From Sulfurimonadaceae bacterium (lineage in GTDB: Bacteria; Campylobacterota; Campylobacteria; Campylobacterales; Sulfurimonadaceae), in assembly GCA_026193155.1 (NCBI GenBank), contig JAPHSI010000021.1, positions 1-13,471 of the forward strand: 13,471 nt of DNA. The letters run 5' to 3'. Positions 1 to 7,560 of the stretch are shown here, in pieces. Under the pieces are notes generated by a model, which was not told the origin of the DNA, did no database searches, and was given only the letters and a program-made list of their open reading frames with translations. Each line of letters begins with the position of its first letter. The first letter of the stretch is position 1. Made by a program: the position numbers and the translations under genes.

Positions 1-845
1 GCTATGGCAAAAAGTGCTAAGGGGAGTTGAAATATACGATTTGCATAGTAAAGGTAAGAAATTGAGCCCGTTACTAAAAATGAGGCTAGAAAAGTATCTA
101 AAAAGGCAGAGATTTGTGCAGTTGAATTACCCCACATTGCAGGAAAGAATTGACGTTTAAATTTTTTAGTCTCATGAGTTATTTTTTTAGATTTAACTCT
201 TAAATATTTTATACCGCCTACTATTAAAGGAAAAAGACCTAGTTTTTTAATAGCGATGAGATGCACAAGCAATTGTAATATACCGCCTATAACTACACCG
301 TAACTTAAGTAGTATACTATCTCGGGATGAGTCTTGTTTTGTGAAAAATATAAAGCTCCAATCAGTGATAGGTTTAATAAAGCAGTTGAAAATGCAGTTG
401 TTGCAAAGTGATGCTTGTACTGAAGCATTGTACTTAAGAAAGTCACGGCAAATATAAGAGGCAGATACCAAAAGTTTATTGCAACATATACAGAAGCTAT
501 ATTAATTGTTTTTGCATCAAAACCAACAGCTATCGCTTTTGTGGCGAGATGTGGAAATAAATTTACCAAAAGTGTCAGAATCAAAATAATTGAGATAAAA
601 ACTAAAAATATATTTACTAAAAAAACACCCTTATGTAGTGAACGCACAAAAGCAGGGATAAAGACTTGGGTAAATGCACCTTCGGCAAATATGCGGCGAA
701 ACAGATTTGGAAGTTTAAAAGCAATAAAAAATATATCACTATATACATTTGCACCAAGTGCAGATGCAGTTAACAAATCTCTCAAAAATCCTAAAATTCT
801 GGAAAAAAGAATTCCAAAACTGTTTGTAAATATGGCTTTAAACAT
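1..845 (-). CDS. murJ: Lipid II flippase MurJ (MviN family), C-terminus outside the window
   Basis: Integral inner-membrane flippase that moves lipid II, the lipid-linked peptidoglycan precursor, to the outer face. About 281 residues are present; the remainder lies left of base 1. The protein begins MFKAIFTNSFGILFSRILGF and shows the family signatures LPNLFRRIFAEGAFTQ (about residues 45-60), FPAMWGNS and YYANRIFQLPLALF near the window edge. R16, R22, D37 and R50 match, with an offset of two, the essential R18, R24, D39 and R52 of E. coli MurJ, and R270 sits in the conserved ANR motif of TM8. The reading frame is open throughout. The ATG at 845-843 is chosen because an in-frame TAA lies seven codons upstream and no other start codon intervenes. 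Its Shine-Dalgarno is weak. It is divergent from the FapA-like gene. Identification is firm. Confidence 0.96.
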   Translation of the reverse strand, partial: MFKAIFTNSFGILFSRILGFLRDLLTASALGANVYSDIFFIAFKLPNLFRRIFAEGAFTQVFIPAFVRSLHKGVFLVNIFLVFISIILILTLLVNLFPHLATKAIAVGFDAKTINIASVYVAINFWYLPLIFAVTFLSTMLQYKHHFATTAFSTALLNLSLIGALYFSQNKTHPEIVYYLSYGVVIGGILQLLVHLIAIKKLGLFPLIVGGIKYLRVKSKKITHETKKFKRQFFPAMWGNSTAQISAFLDTFLASFLVTGSISYLYYANRIFQLPLALFAI

Positions 846-955
846 TGGTATTATTATTGCTTCTTATGCTTGTAATTAAAATAAATAGTTATTTTTACGA
901 TATTTTAACAAAGATATGATTAAAATATAGTGTTTAATTTAAGATGGATGGATAT
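846..955. promoter_or_regulatory. Divergent murJ / FapA-like intergenic promoter region
   Basis: This very AT-rich spacer must hold promoters for both divergent genes. On the + strand, TATAGT at 926-931 is a plausible -10 box, with periodic A/T runs upstream as is usual for sigma-70 promoters in this phylum, which lack a clear -35. Transcription would start near 938. A short AT-only inverted repeat (AAAATAA 878-884, TTATTTT 889-895) is present but too weak to interpret. I see no convincing single -10 for murJ. Confidence 0.35.
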
Positions 956-2866
956 ATGGCATTTTTTGGTTCTAGTGACAAAGAAAAAAATACAACAAAA
1001 AAGATTCGGACTACAGTACTTAAAACACCTAATGTAGCTAAGGAACTCGTGTCATTAGCTGAGAGTAACGGTGTTAATGTAAATAGTTTGGATTTTAATA
1101 TATTAGATATGCAAACATTTACCAGAATGAATGACGGTAAAAAAGAGAGTGAATGGGAAGAAATTTCCAATGATGAGTTATATGAACTAGACGATGCCAG
1201 TGCTCTTATGAATAAGAAATTTCAAATTAAACAAGTTTATGAAATTGAGATATTTACAAAAAATACAGAAGAAGATAAGTTTAAAGATTTTAATATAGCT
1301 GTTGGAGCTAACCCTTCAAAAAGCAAGATTTATTTAAGTATTAAAGAGGGTTCAAAACTAAATTATTTTAAAGATTTTGAGCAAGAGATTACTATGCTCA
1401 TTAATAATAAAAAAGTTCGAGCGGGAATTTTAATAAATATTTTTGATGAAATGCTTCGTGGAACAATCTCAAAATTATCTTCAAAGGTAAAAGTTGAAGA
1501 AAATCTGGTATATGAAAAAAATGACACACTTCTGATTGCTGAGGGTATTGAACCGGTACCAACTATAGATGATGAACTTATATTACATTATGAAGAAAAA
1601 GAAGAGGCAAGTGAAGAAGATAAAGTTGACTATAAAAAGCGTGGATTTATCAAAAATGTTTTTAAAGATGAAGTATTAATAGAGTATATAAAACCTAAAA
1701 AAGGTGTTGATGGAAGAAATTGTAAAGGTGAATTTATACCGGCATTAGAACCTCAAGAAATAAATGTTCCTGAATTTAATATTGATGATACTATTACAAA
1801 AAAAGATGAAAAAGACAGTATAAAGTATTTAGCTAAAGAGAATGGGTATATTACTTTTGAAGATAATACATATTCTATTAAAACAGATTTAGATGTTGAT
1901 GCAATTAGTTTTAAAACTACAGGGTCAATACAAGCAGGATTAGATTCAGAAGTAAATATGAATGTTAAAGAAGTTGATTTTGACAAAGATGCAGTCGGTG
2001 CAGGTATGGATGTTGAAGTCACCGAGATTGATATTGAGGGTAATGTCGGTCCAAACTCAACAGTTTTTGCTAAAAAAGCTACTATTGGCGGACAAACTCA
2101 TAAAACTTCAAAAATAAGAGCTGATAATGTAGATATTAATGTTCATAAAGGTAGAGCTTATGGAAAAAAAATACATATATCAAGACTTGAACACGGTGTA
2201 GTTGATGGAGATATAGTTGACGTAGTACAAGCCATAGGCGGTGATATTCGCGGTAAAGAAGTACATATAGAGATATGTGGCTCATACGTAAAAGCAACAT
2301 CTCATAAACTAATAGAAATTCAAAAATTACAAGGTCAAGAGAATACCTTTACAATAGACGCATTGCTTAAAAAAGATAAACGACAAAGTAAAGAAAAAAA
2401 TGAAGAAGAGATTGCAGGTCTGGAAACGGATATTCGTGATATAGGTAAAGAGATTCAAAAATATTCGCAAACTATTGAAAAAAACAAAGCTTCTTTTACC
2501 GAGTTGAAAAAACGTTTAATCCATTATAAGAAAAACGGTATAAAGATGCCGAGTTCGTTTGTTGAAAAATATAAACAGTTTTTAAAAATTGAAAGTCATC
2601 TTGAAAGTATAAAAGAAGAACTTAAATTTAAACAAGATAAATTAAATCTATTAACTACCCAAACAGCTTCTTTTCAAGATAATATAATGGATGCAAGAAT
2701 AGTAAATCATGATAGATGGACTGGATATAATAAACTAATATTTAAGTTAATAGACCCACCTGTAGAGATTGTATATGAACCACAAGAAGGATCTGAAGGA
2801 AAAATTTTTGGTTTAATGGAAGATGATGACGGTGGTTATTCGATTCAAGTATTAAAAGAGATGTAA
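956..2866 (+). CDS. FapA / DUF342 family protein
   Basis: Cytoplasmic protein of the FapA (flagellar assembly protein A, DUF342) family, 636 residues from this start. Members are linked to flagellar assembly or polar regulation in Vibrio; the role in this phylum is not established. Visible layout: a variable N-terminal domain (about 1-215), the family motif KPKKGVDGRNCKGEFI (about 246-261), a glycine-rich beta-solenoid stretch (about 315-450) with GNVGPNSTV and GVVDGDIVDVVQAIGGDIRG, then a charged coiled coil (about 475-570) and a small C-terminal beta domain. There is no signal peptide or membrane span. The ATG at 956 is preferred over the in-frame ATG at 944 because GGATGGAT lies just upstream of 956, while 944 has no ribosome binding site and would be almost leaderless from the candidate promoter. 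It precedes ruvA by 20 bases and is probably co-transcribed with it. Confidence 0.85.
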   Translation: MAFFGSSDKEKNTTKKIRTTVLKTPNVAKELVSLAESNGVNVNSLDFNILDMQTFTRMNDGKKESEWEEISNDELYELDDASALMNKKFQIKQVYEIEIFTKNTEEDKFKDFNIAVGANPSKSKIYLSIKEGSKLNYFKDFEQEITMLINNKKVRAGILINIFDEMLRGTISKLSSKVKVEENLVYEKNDTLLIAEGIEPVPTIDDELILHYEEKEEASEEDKVDYKKRGFIKNVFKDEVLIEYIKPKKGVDGRNCKGEFIPALEPQEINVPEFNIDDTITKKDEKDSIKYLAKENGYITFEDNTYSIKTDLDVDAISFKTTGSIQAGLDSEVNMNVKEVDFDKDAVGAGMDVEVTEIDIEGNVGPNSTVFAKKATIGGQTHKTSKIRADNVDINVHKGRAYGKKIHISRLEHGVVDGDIVDVVQAIGGDIRGKEVHIEICGSYVKATSHKLIEIQKLQGQENTFTIDALLKKDKRQSKEKNEEEIAGLETDIRDIGKEIQKYSQTIEKNKASFTELKKRLIHYKKNGIKMPSSFVEKYKQFLKIESHLESIKEELKFKQDKLNLLTTQTASFQDNIMDARIVNHDRWTGYNKLIFKLIDPPVEIVYEPQEGSEGKIFGLMEDDDGGYSIQVLKEM

Positions 2867-2886
2867 ATTAAAATAAAAAGTAGAAT

Positions 2887-3456
2887 ATGATAGTAGGAAT
2901 AAGTGGAAATATAGAGTATAAAGAACCTAGTTTTGTGCATGTAGATGTAAATGGAATAGTATATGAAGTTTTTATATCATTGCAGAGTTTTTCGGCACTC
3001 TCAAATGATAAGGTAAAACTGTTTACAAGCCATATTGTTCGTGAAGATGCACAACTTCTTTACGGTTTCATAGAAAAGAGCGAAAAGAAGCTTTTTGAGA
3101 GATTAATTAAACTAAACGGTGTAGGTCCAAAAGTTGCAATGGCTATATGCTCAACCTATACTCCAACTCAGTTTGCAACTATAATCAATAATAAAGATTT
3201 AAACGGAGTTAAAAAAGTCCCTGGAATTGGACCAAAAAGTGCAGGGCGTATTTTGGTTGAGCTTGCAGGCTTTGATGAAGAGTTATTACAAAACTCAAGT
3301 GAGTCACCACAAAGTGCATCTATCTCCCAAGCAACGGAAGCACTTGAGTCATTAGGATTTAAAAAAGATAAAATTTCAAAAGCATTAAGTGCATGTAGTA
3401 GTGATGATACAGCTTCTCTTGTTAAAGAGGCTCTGAAATTATTACAAACAATTTAG
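2887..3456 (+). CDS. ruvA: Holliday junction branch migration protein RuvA
   Basis: RuvA is the DNA-binding subunit of the RuvAB branch-migration motor; tetramers hold the four-way junction while RuvB drives migration. The 189 residues match the family length. Domain I is an OB fold (about 1-63) ending in the near-invariant REDAQLLYGF, which contains the acidic pin E53/D54 (E. coli E55/D56). Domain II carries two helix-hairpin-helix motifs, LNGVGPKVAM (76-85) and VPGIGPKSAG (111-120). After a serine-rich linker, domain III (about 145-189) is the RuvB-binding three-helix unit, with EALESLGF. It starts 20 bases after the FapA-like gene with only a weak A-rich ribosome binding site. ruvB and ruvC are not in the window. 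The assignment is unambiguous. Confidence 0.97.
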   Translation: MIVGISGNIEYKEPSFVHVDVNGIVYEVFISLQSFSALSNDKVKLFTSHIVREDAQLLYGFIEKSEKKLFERLIKLNGVGPKVAMAICSTYTPTQFATIINNKDLNGVKKVPGIGPKSAGRILVELAGFDEELLQNSSESPQSASISQATEALESLGFKKDKISKALSACSSDDTASLVKEALKLLQTI

Positions 3457-3473
3457 CTATAAAGTAAAAATGA

Positions 3474-3479
3474 TATAAT
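3474..3479 (+). promoter_or_regulatory. Extended -10 promoter of the ArsC/Spx-family gene
   Basis: A perfect TATAAT preceded by TGA (TGn extended -10) lies 28 bases upstream of the ATG at 3508. A GGAG ribosome binding site at 3498-3501 follows. This suggests that the gene, and the ddl-hydrolase-murF genes behind it, can be transcribed independently of the FapA-like gene and ruvA. Confidence 0.7.
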
Positions 3480-3507
3480 AAGCTTTTTAATATTTTTGGA
3501 GAAATAA

Positions 3508-3852
3508 ATGATAAAAGTATATGGCATACCGACTTGTGGTAGTGTTAGAAATGCGAGAAAATTTTTTAAAGACAATGCAATAGAAGTAGAGTTCATAGAT
3601 TTTAAGAAAACTACTGTCGGATGTGAAAAAGTCGACGAATGGTTAAAACATATTGATATAGAAAAACTTTTTAATTCAAAAGGTACTAAATATAGAAACC
3701 TTAAGTTAAAAGAGTTAAACCTGGATGCTGACGGAAAAAAAGAATGGCTATGTAAAGAAAATATGCTGTTTAAAAGACCTGTCATAGAGTACAATAATTC
3801 AGCAATGGTCGGCTGGAACGAAGAAGTATATAAAGACACTTTTATAAATTAA
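3508..3852 (+). CDS. ArsC/Spx family protein (YffB-like), thioredoxin fold
   Basis: Small cytoplasmic protein of 114 residues in the arsenate reductase/Spx/YffB family, which shares a thioredoxin-like fold. Visible family features are the N-terminal YGIPTCGSVRNARKFF with the active-site-type cysteine C10, the SKGTKYRNL segment (58-65), and the FKRPVIE motif whose R90-P91 pair is conserved across the family. It lacks a second cysteine three residues after C10, so it is not a CxxC Spx-type redox switch. The RP segment and the C-terminal GWNEEVYKDTF resemble YffB more than true ArsC. The function of YffB-like proteins is not established and I would not call this an arsenate reductase without ars neighbours. 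The start is supported by GGAG at 3498-3501. It ends 9 bases before ddl. Confidence 0.85.
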   Translation: MIKVYGIPTCGSVRNARKFFKDNAIEVEFIDFKKTTVGCEKVDEWLKHIDIEKLFNSKGTKYRNLKLKELNLDADGKKEWLCKENMLFKRPVIEYNNSAMVGWNEEVYKDTFIN

Positions 3853-3861
3853 GGATTATAT

Positions 3862-4899
3862 TTGAAATTAACAATTTTATTTGGCGGTGCAAGTTTTGAA
3901 CATGAAATTAGTATTGTCTCAGCTATCACTCTAAAAGAAAAACTTAGTGGGTTTGATTTAAACTTTATTTTCTGTGATCAAGACCATACTTTTTATAGTA
4001 TAGATGCTAAAGATATGAAGGCTAAAACTTTTTCAAGCTCTAAACATAAAAAGATGCCTGTGCTTACTTTAATAAACGGTGGCTTTTCTCAAAAGAAAAT
4101 CCTTGGTTCAAAAGAACATACAGGCGTTGTACTAAATCTTATACATGGTGCTGATGGTGAAGACGGTACTATAGCCGCACTACTTGATTTTTATGCAATA
4201 AAATATATTGGTCCACGTATAAATGCAAGTGTATTTTCATATGACAAGAGATATACAAAATGGTTTTGTGAAGCCAGAGGTATAAAAAGTGTTAATTATG
4301 AAATGTTAAGTTCAGATGAACAAAAAGATGTATCAATCCCTTATCCTATTATAATTAAACCTGCACGTTTAGGAAGTTCTATAGGTGTTAGTATAGTTAA
4401 AGATGAGAGTCAGTTGGATTATGCATTAGATACTGCCTATGAATTTGATAAAAATATTATTGTTGAGCCATTTATAGAAAATGTCAAAGAATATAATGTA
4501 GCAGGTTATATGGCAGACGGAGAGATTCACTATTCTATAGTTGAAGAGCCGCAAAAAAATGAATTTTTAGATTTTGAAAAAAAATATATGGATTTTTCAC
4601 GTTCAAGTCAAGTCTTAAAAGCCGATATATCTGATGAACTAGAAAGTAAATTAAAACAAAATTTTTCAAAAATATATAAAAATATGTTTGAAGGTGCATT
4701 AATCAGATGTGACTTTTTTGTAGTTAATGATGAAGTGCTTTTAAATGAAATAAACCCAATTCCCGGAAGTATGGCGAACTATCTTTTTGAAGACTTTAGA
4801 GGCTCTTTGGAAAGACTTTCAAACTCACTGCCTCATTCAAAAAGAGCAAAAGTAAATTATGACTATATACACTCAATTAATAGTGCAAAAGGGAAATAA
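3862..4899 (+). CDS. ddl: D-alanine--D-alanine ligase
   Basis: ATP-grasp enzyme joining two D-alanines to make the dipeptide that MurF adds to the peptidoglycan precursor; cytoplasmic. The 345 residues fit the family. Visible motifs: FGGASFEHEISIVS near the N-terminus with E13 (D-Ala binding), the HGADGEDGT loop (95-103), IIKPARLGSSIGVS (164-177) with ATP-binding K166, EYNVAGY (210-216), R282 and D284, and NEINPIPGSM (295-304) with metal ligands E296 and N298 and the substrate-contacting GS. The start is TTG at 3862: AAGGA at 3851-3855 is correctly spaced, and the translation begins KLTILFGG, where the family's first beta strand should. Its TAA overlaps the next ATG by one base, indicating translational coupling. 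Confidence 0.96.
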   Translation: MKLTILFGGASFEHEISIVSAITLKEKLSGFDLNFIFCDQDHTFYSIDAKDMKAKTFSSSKHKKMPVLTLINGGFSQKKILGSKEHTGVVLNLIHGADGEDGTIAALLDFYAIKYIGPRINASVFSYDKRYTKWFCEARGIKSVNYEMLSSDEQKDVSIPYPIIIKPARLGSSIGVSIVKDESQLDYALDTAYEFDKNIIVEPFIENVKEYNVAGYMADGEIHYSIVEEPQKNEFLDFEKKYMDFSRSSQVLKADISDELESKLKQNFSKIYKNMFEGALIRCDFFVVNDEVLLNEINPIPGSMANYLFEDFRGSLERLSNSLPHSKRAKVNYDYIHSINSAKGK

Positions 4900-5636
4900 T
4901 GGCAATAAAGTCAATTCAATATAAACAACATACTATAGATATTAGCTACGAGATTGTAAATCCTGAGGCAAAAGTAGATATGATTGTATTGCATGGCTGG
5001 GGAAGCAATAAAGCTTTGATGAAAAAATCGTTTGCTAAGTATATGGATAGATTTAGACACATATATATTGACCTTCCGGGTTTTGGTGGGAGTACATGCA
5101 ATCAAGTCCTTCAGACTAATGATTATGCACGTATTGTTGAGTTATTGATGATTCATTTAAATGCAGGGAAAGATATAATTATTGGGCACTCTTTTGGCGG
5201 AAAAGTAGCTACTTTTCTTTCTCCATCAGTATTGGTATTGCTCTCAAGTGCTGGAATAGTTTGGCCAAAATCATTAAAAGTAAAAGCTAAAATAGCTGTT
5301 TTTAAAACCCTAAAAATATTAGGGCTCTCAAAGCTTCGTTCACATTTTGTAGCACAAGACGCAAAAGAATTAAATGAACCAATGTATGAAACTTTTAAAA
5401 ATGTGGTAAATGAAGATTTTACATATGAGTTTGAAAACTATAGTGGTAAAGCTTTGGTATGTTGGGGAGATAAAGATACAGCTACACCGTTAAAGTCCGG
5501 ATATAAGATAGATGAACTTATTAAAGACTCAGAATTTGAGCTTTACAATGGTGAGCATTATTTTTTTATGGATCATGCAAGTGATATATCTAAAAAAATT
5601 GAAGAAACATTTTTAAAGACATTGGAAAACAACTAG
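4899..5636 (+). CDS. Alpha/beta hydrolase between ddl and murF
   Basis: Alpha/beta-fold serine hydrolase of 245 residues, substrate unknown. The family elements are visible in order: LHGWGSN (31-37) forming the oxyanion hole, DLPGFGGS (58-65), the nucleophile elbow GHSFGG with S98, the acid in CWGDKDTATP (probably D193) and the histidine H220 in NGEHYF. There is no signal peptide, so it is probably cytoplasmic. The ATG shares one base with the ddl stop, GGGAAA lies just upstream, and its TAG directly abuts the murF ATG. A hydrolase in this exact slot is also found, as I recall, in H. pylori and C. jejuni, so a cell-wall-related role or strict co-expression is plausible, though the order alone does not prove it. 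Confidence 0.9.
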   Translation: MAIKSIQYKQHTIDISYEIVNPEAKVDMIVLHGWGSNKALMKKSFAKYMDRFRHIYIDLPGFGGSTCNQVLQTNDYARIVELLMIHLNAGKDIIIGHSFGGKVATFLSPSVLVLLSSAGIVWPKSLKVKAKIAVFKTLKILGLSKLRSHFVAQDAKELNEPMYETFKNVVNEDFTYEFENYSGKALVCWGDKDTATPLKSGYKIDELIKDSEFELYNGEHYFFMDHASDISKKIEETFLKTLENN

Positions 5637-7073
5637 ATGCAAGAATATGAAGTATTAGCTAAATTTGTAACGAACGTCCTATTAGTAACAGCCTTAGGTT
5701 GGTATCTTATAACTAATTTACAGTGGTATAATTATAAACTTTCACGTGTGATACTAAAACATCATAAACCTCAGTGGCACTTTTTTTATTTTATAATACC
5801 TTTTATAGCGTACTATACAACAGGTATGTTTTTTCTAATATTTTTTTATTTTGCAGTACTTCCTAGTCTTTTCTTATGGCATAAAAAACTAGATAAAAAG
5901 CTGGTACTGACTTGGCGTGTAAAACGTTTTTTAATGCTTTTAATATTTTTGACTCTTTTTCAAAATATAATCTGTACTGTTAGGGATGCTTGTGAAATTT
6001 ATGGAGTTTTTCTGCCTATATCAATTGCATATATTGGAAGCTATATAATAGAAAAGTATCTGTTTATAGAGTATAAAAAACGAGCTAAGGCAAAAATAGA
6101 ATCAATAAACAACTTGCAAATAATTGCCGTAACAGGTAGTTACGGTAAAACTAGTATGAAAAATTTTATGACACAGATATTATCAAAAAAATATAAAGTT
6201 TATTCAACTCCTAGAAGTATAAATACACTTAGTGGAATTATGGGTGATATAAACAATTCTTTACCTATGGATACTCAAATATATATTTGTGAAGCCGGTG
6301 CACGTGAAAGAGGTGATATATATGAGATTACAACATTCTTAGAACCGCAAATAATTGTAGTCGGTAAAATTGGGCTTGCTCATATAGAGTATTTTAAAAC
6401 TTTGGAAAACATAGTACGTACGAAATTAGAGATTATTCAATCTCCTCGACTAAAAAAAGCATTTGTATATAAAAATGTGACTAATGAACAACATGATAAA
6501 GTAGAGTTTTTTGGCGATGATATAAAAAATATATCTGCAACTCTTGAAGGTACGGATTTTGAGTACAATAATAAAAAGTACCATACAGATGTACTTGGTT
6601 CATTTCAAACAATAAATATTGAAGCTGCTATAAAAATAGCCAATGAATTTGAGATGAATGAAGATGAGATTAGAGAAGCCATATCAAAACTAAAACCAAT
6701 TAGTCATAGATTAGAGATGATAAATGCAGGCGGAAAAATAATTCTTGATGATGGATATAATGGAAATATAGACGGGATGCTTGAATCTATAAGATTATGT
6801 TCTTTGCACGAAGGTGGTAATAAAGTAATAGTTACTCCGGGACTTATTGAGAGTAGTGAAGAACTTAATTTACAGTTATGTAATGCTATAAATGATGTTT
6901 TTGACATTGTTATAGTTACAGGTAAACTTAATGCTACACTTTTTGATCAAAATATTCATGTAAGACAAAAAACAATTTTACATGATAAATCAAAATTAAC
7001 TGATATTTTGGCTTCTCAAACAAAAAGTGGAGATATTATTCTTTTTGCAAACGATGCACCGAGTTTTATATAG
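5637..7073 (+). CDS. murF: MurF, UDP-MurNAc-tripeptide--D-Ala-D-Ala ligase, with N-terminal membrane domain
   Basis: Mur ligase adding D-Ala-D-Ala to the UDP-MurNAc-tripeptide, the last cytoplasmic step of the precursor. The Mur ligase core begins near residue 160: ATP loop VTGSYGKTS (165-173, K171), the CEAGARERGD stretch (218-227), GKIGLAHIEYF with H249, a candidate carbamylated K263 in RTKLEI, HRLEMI, and LDDGYNGN (370-377), followed by TPGLIE in the C-terminal domain. Residues 1-150 are not the usual UDP-binding domain: they are hydrophobic and aromatic, with likely spans near 10-28, 48-80, 97-115 and 121-140 separated by basic loops. The protein is therefore probably anchored at the inner membrane. 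The length of 478 is close to normal for MurF. It starts directly after the hydrolase stop. Confidence 0.93.
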   Translation: MQEYEVLAKFVTNVLLVTALGWYLITNLQWYNYKLSRVILKHHKPQWHFFYFIIPFIAYYTTGMFFLIFFYFAVLPSLFLWHKKLDKKLVLTWRVKRFLMLLIFLTLFQNIICTVRDACEIYGVFLPISIAYIGSYIIEKYLFIEYKKRAKAKIESINNLQIIAVTGSYGKTSMKNFMTQILSKKYKVYSTPRSINTLSGIMGDINNSLPMDTQIYICEAGARERGDIYEITTFLEPQIIVVGKIGLAHIEYFKTLENIVRTKLEIIQSPRLKKAFVYKNVTNEQHDKVEFFGDDIKNISATLEGTDFEYNNKKYHTDVLGSFQTINIEAAIKIANEFEMNEDEIREAISKLKPISHRLEMINAGGKIILDDGYNGNIDGMLESIRLCSLHEGGNKVIVTPGLIESSEELNLQLCNAINDVFDIVIVTGKLNATLFDQNIHVRQKTILHDKSKLTDILASQTKSGDIILFANDAPSFI

Positions 7074-7096
7074 ATAGCTGATGCACTATATAGATA
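7067..7096. repeat. 10-base direct repeat spanning the murF/dctQ junction
   Basis: TATATAGATA occurs perfectly at 7067-7076, covering the murF stop, and again at 7087-7096, in codons 3-6 of dctQ. The copies are exactly 20 bases apart. The sequence is low complexity and may be coincidental, but it sits exactly where the transporter genes join the cell-wall cluster. Confidence 0.5.
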
Positions 7097-7560
7097 AAAT
7101 AACAAAATATTCAGGTTATTTTACGGCTTTAGTATTAGTTATTTTGGTTTTGCTTGTTGTTTATGATGCAGGGATGCGTTATATCTTTTCCTCCGGTTCT
7201 ATAGCGTTGCAGGAATTGGAGTGGCATCTATTTGATGTTATAATCTTGTTTGGTATATCGTATACCTTAAAACATAGTTCTCATGTTAGAGTAGATGTTT
7301 TTTACAGCTCTTATTCTGAGAAGACAAAAAATATTATAAATATAATCTCTTCAGTTTTTTTTATTTTGCCTTTTTCACTTTTGATTATTTATATAAGTAT
7401 AGATTTTGTTTTATTATCTTATGAACAAAATGAAGTCTCATCTAATCCTGGAGGACTAGAATATAGGTTTTTAGTCAAATCCTTACTTCCTTTATCTTTT
7501 GTATTTTTAATTCTGCAAACTCTTTCTCATATAAAACTTGATTGGAAAAATAAAAAATGA
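7081..7560 (+). CDS. dctQ: TRAP transporter small permease (DctQ family)
   Basis: Small membrane subunit of a tripartite ATP-independent periplasmic transporter, which with DctM imports an organic acid using the ion gradient. It has 159 residues and four likely membrane segments (about 12-30, 47-64, 86-112, 131-150). Family marks are DAGMRYIF (29-36), QELEWHLFD (44-52), SHVRVDVFY (67-75) and NPGGLEYRFLVKSLLP (122-137). The PGGL segment resembles the subgroup annotated for mannitol/chloroaromatic-type TRAP systems, but the substrate cannot be told from the sequence. It starts 7 bases after murF with no good ribosome binding site, so it probably depends on read-through and coupling from murF. 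It overlaps dctM by 4 bases. No dctP lies alongside. Confidence 0.9.
   Translation: MHYIDKITKYSGYFTALVLVILVLLVVYDAGMRYIFSSGSIALQELEWHLFDVIILFGISYTLKHSSHVRVDVFYSSYSEKTKNIINIISSVFFILPFSLLIIYISIDFVLLSYEQNEVSSNPGGLEYRFLVKSLLPLSFVFLILQTLSHIKLDWKNKK

Noticed and set aside
541..879. 112-codon open frame on the + strand opposite murJ
   Set aside because: It lies wholly antisense to the well-conserved murJ frame or its upstream spacer, shows no recognisable motif, and its composition is what the complement of a membrane-protein gene gives.
3508..3852. Arsenate reductase (arsC) naming
   Set aside because: The family match is to the broader ArsC/Spx/YffB group, with no arsenic-resistance neighbours and motif wording closer to YffB, so a specific reductase name is not supported.
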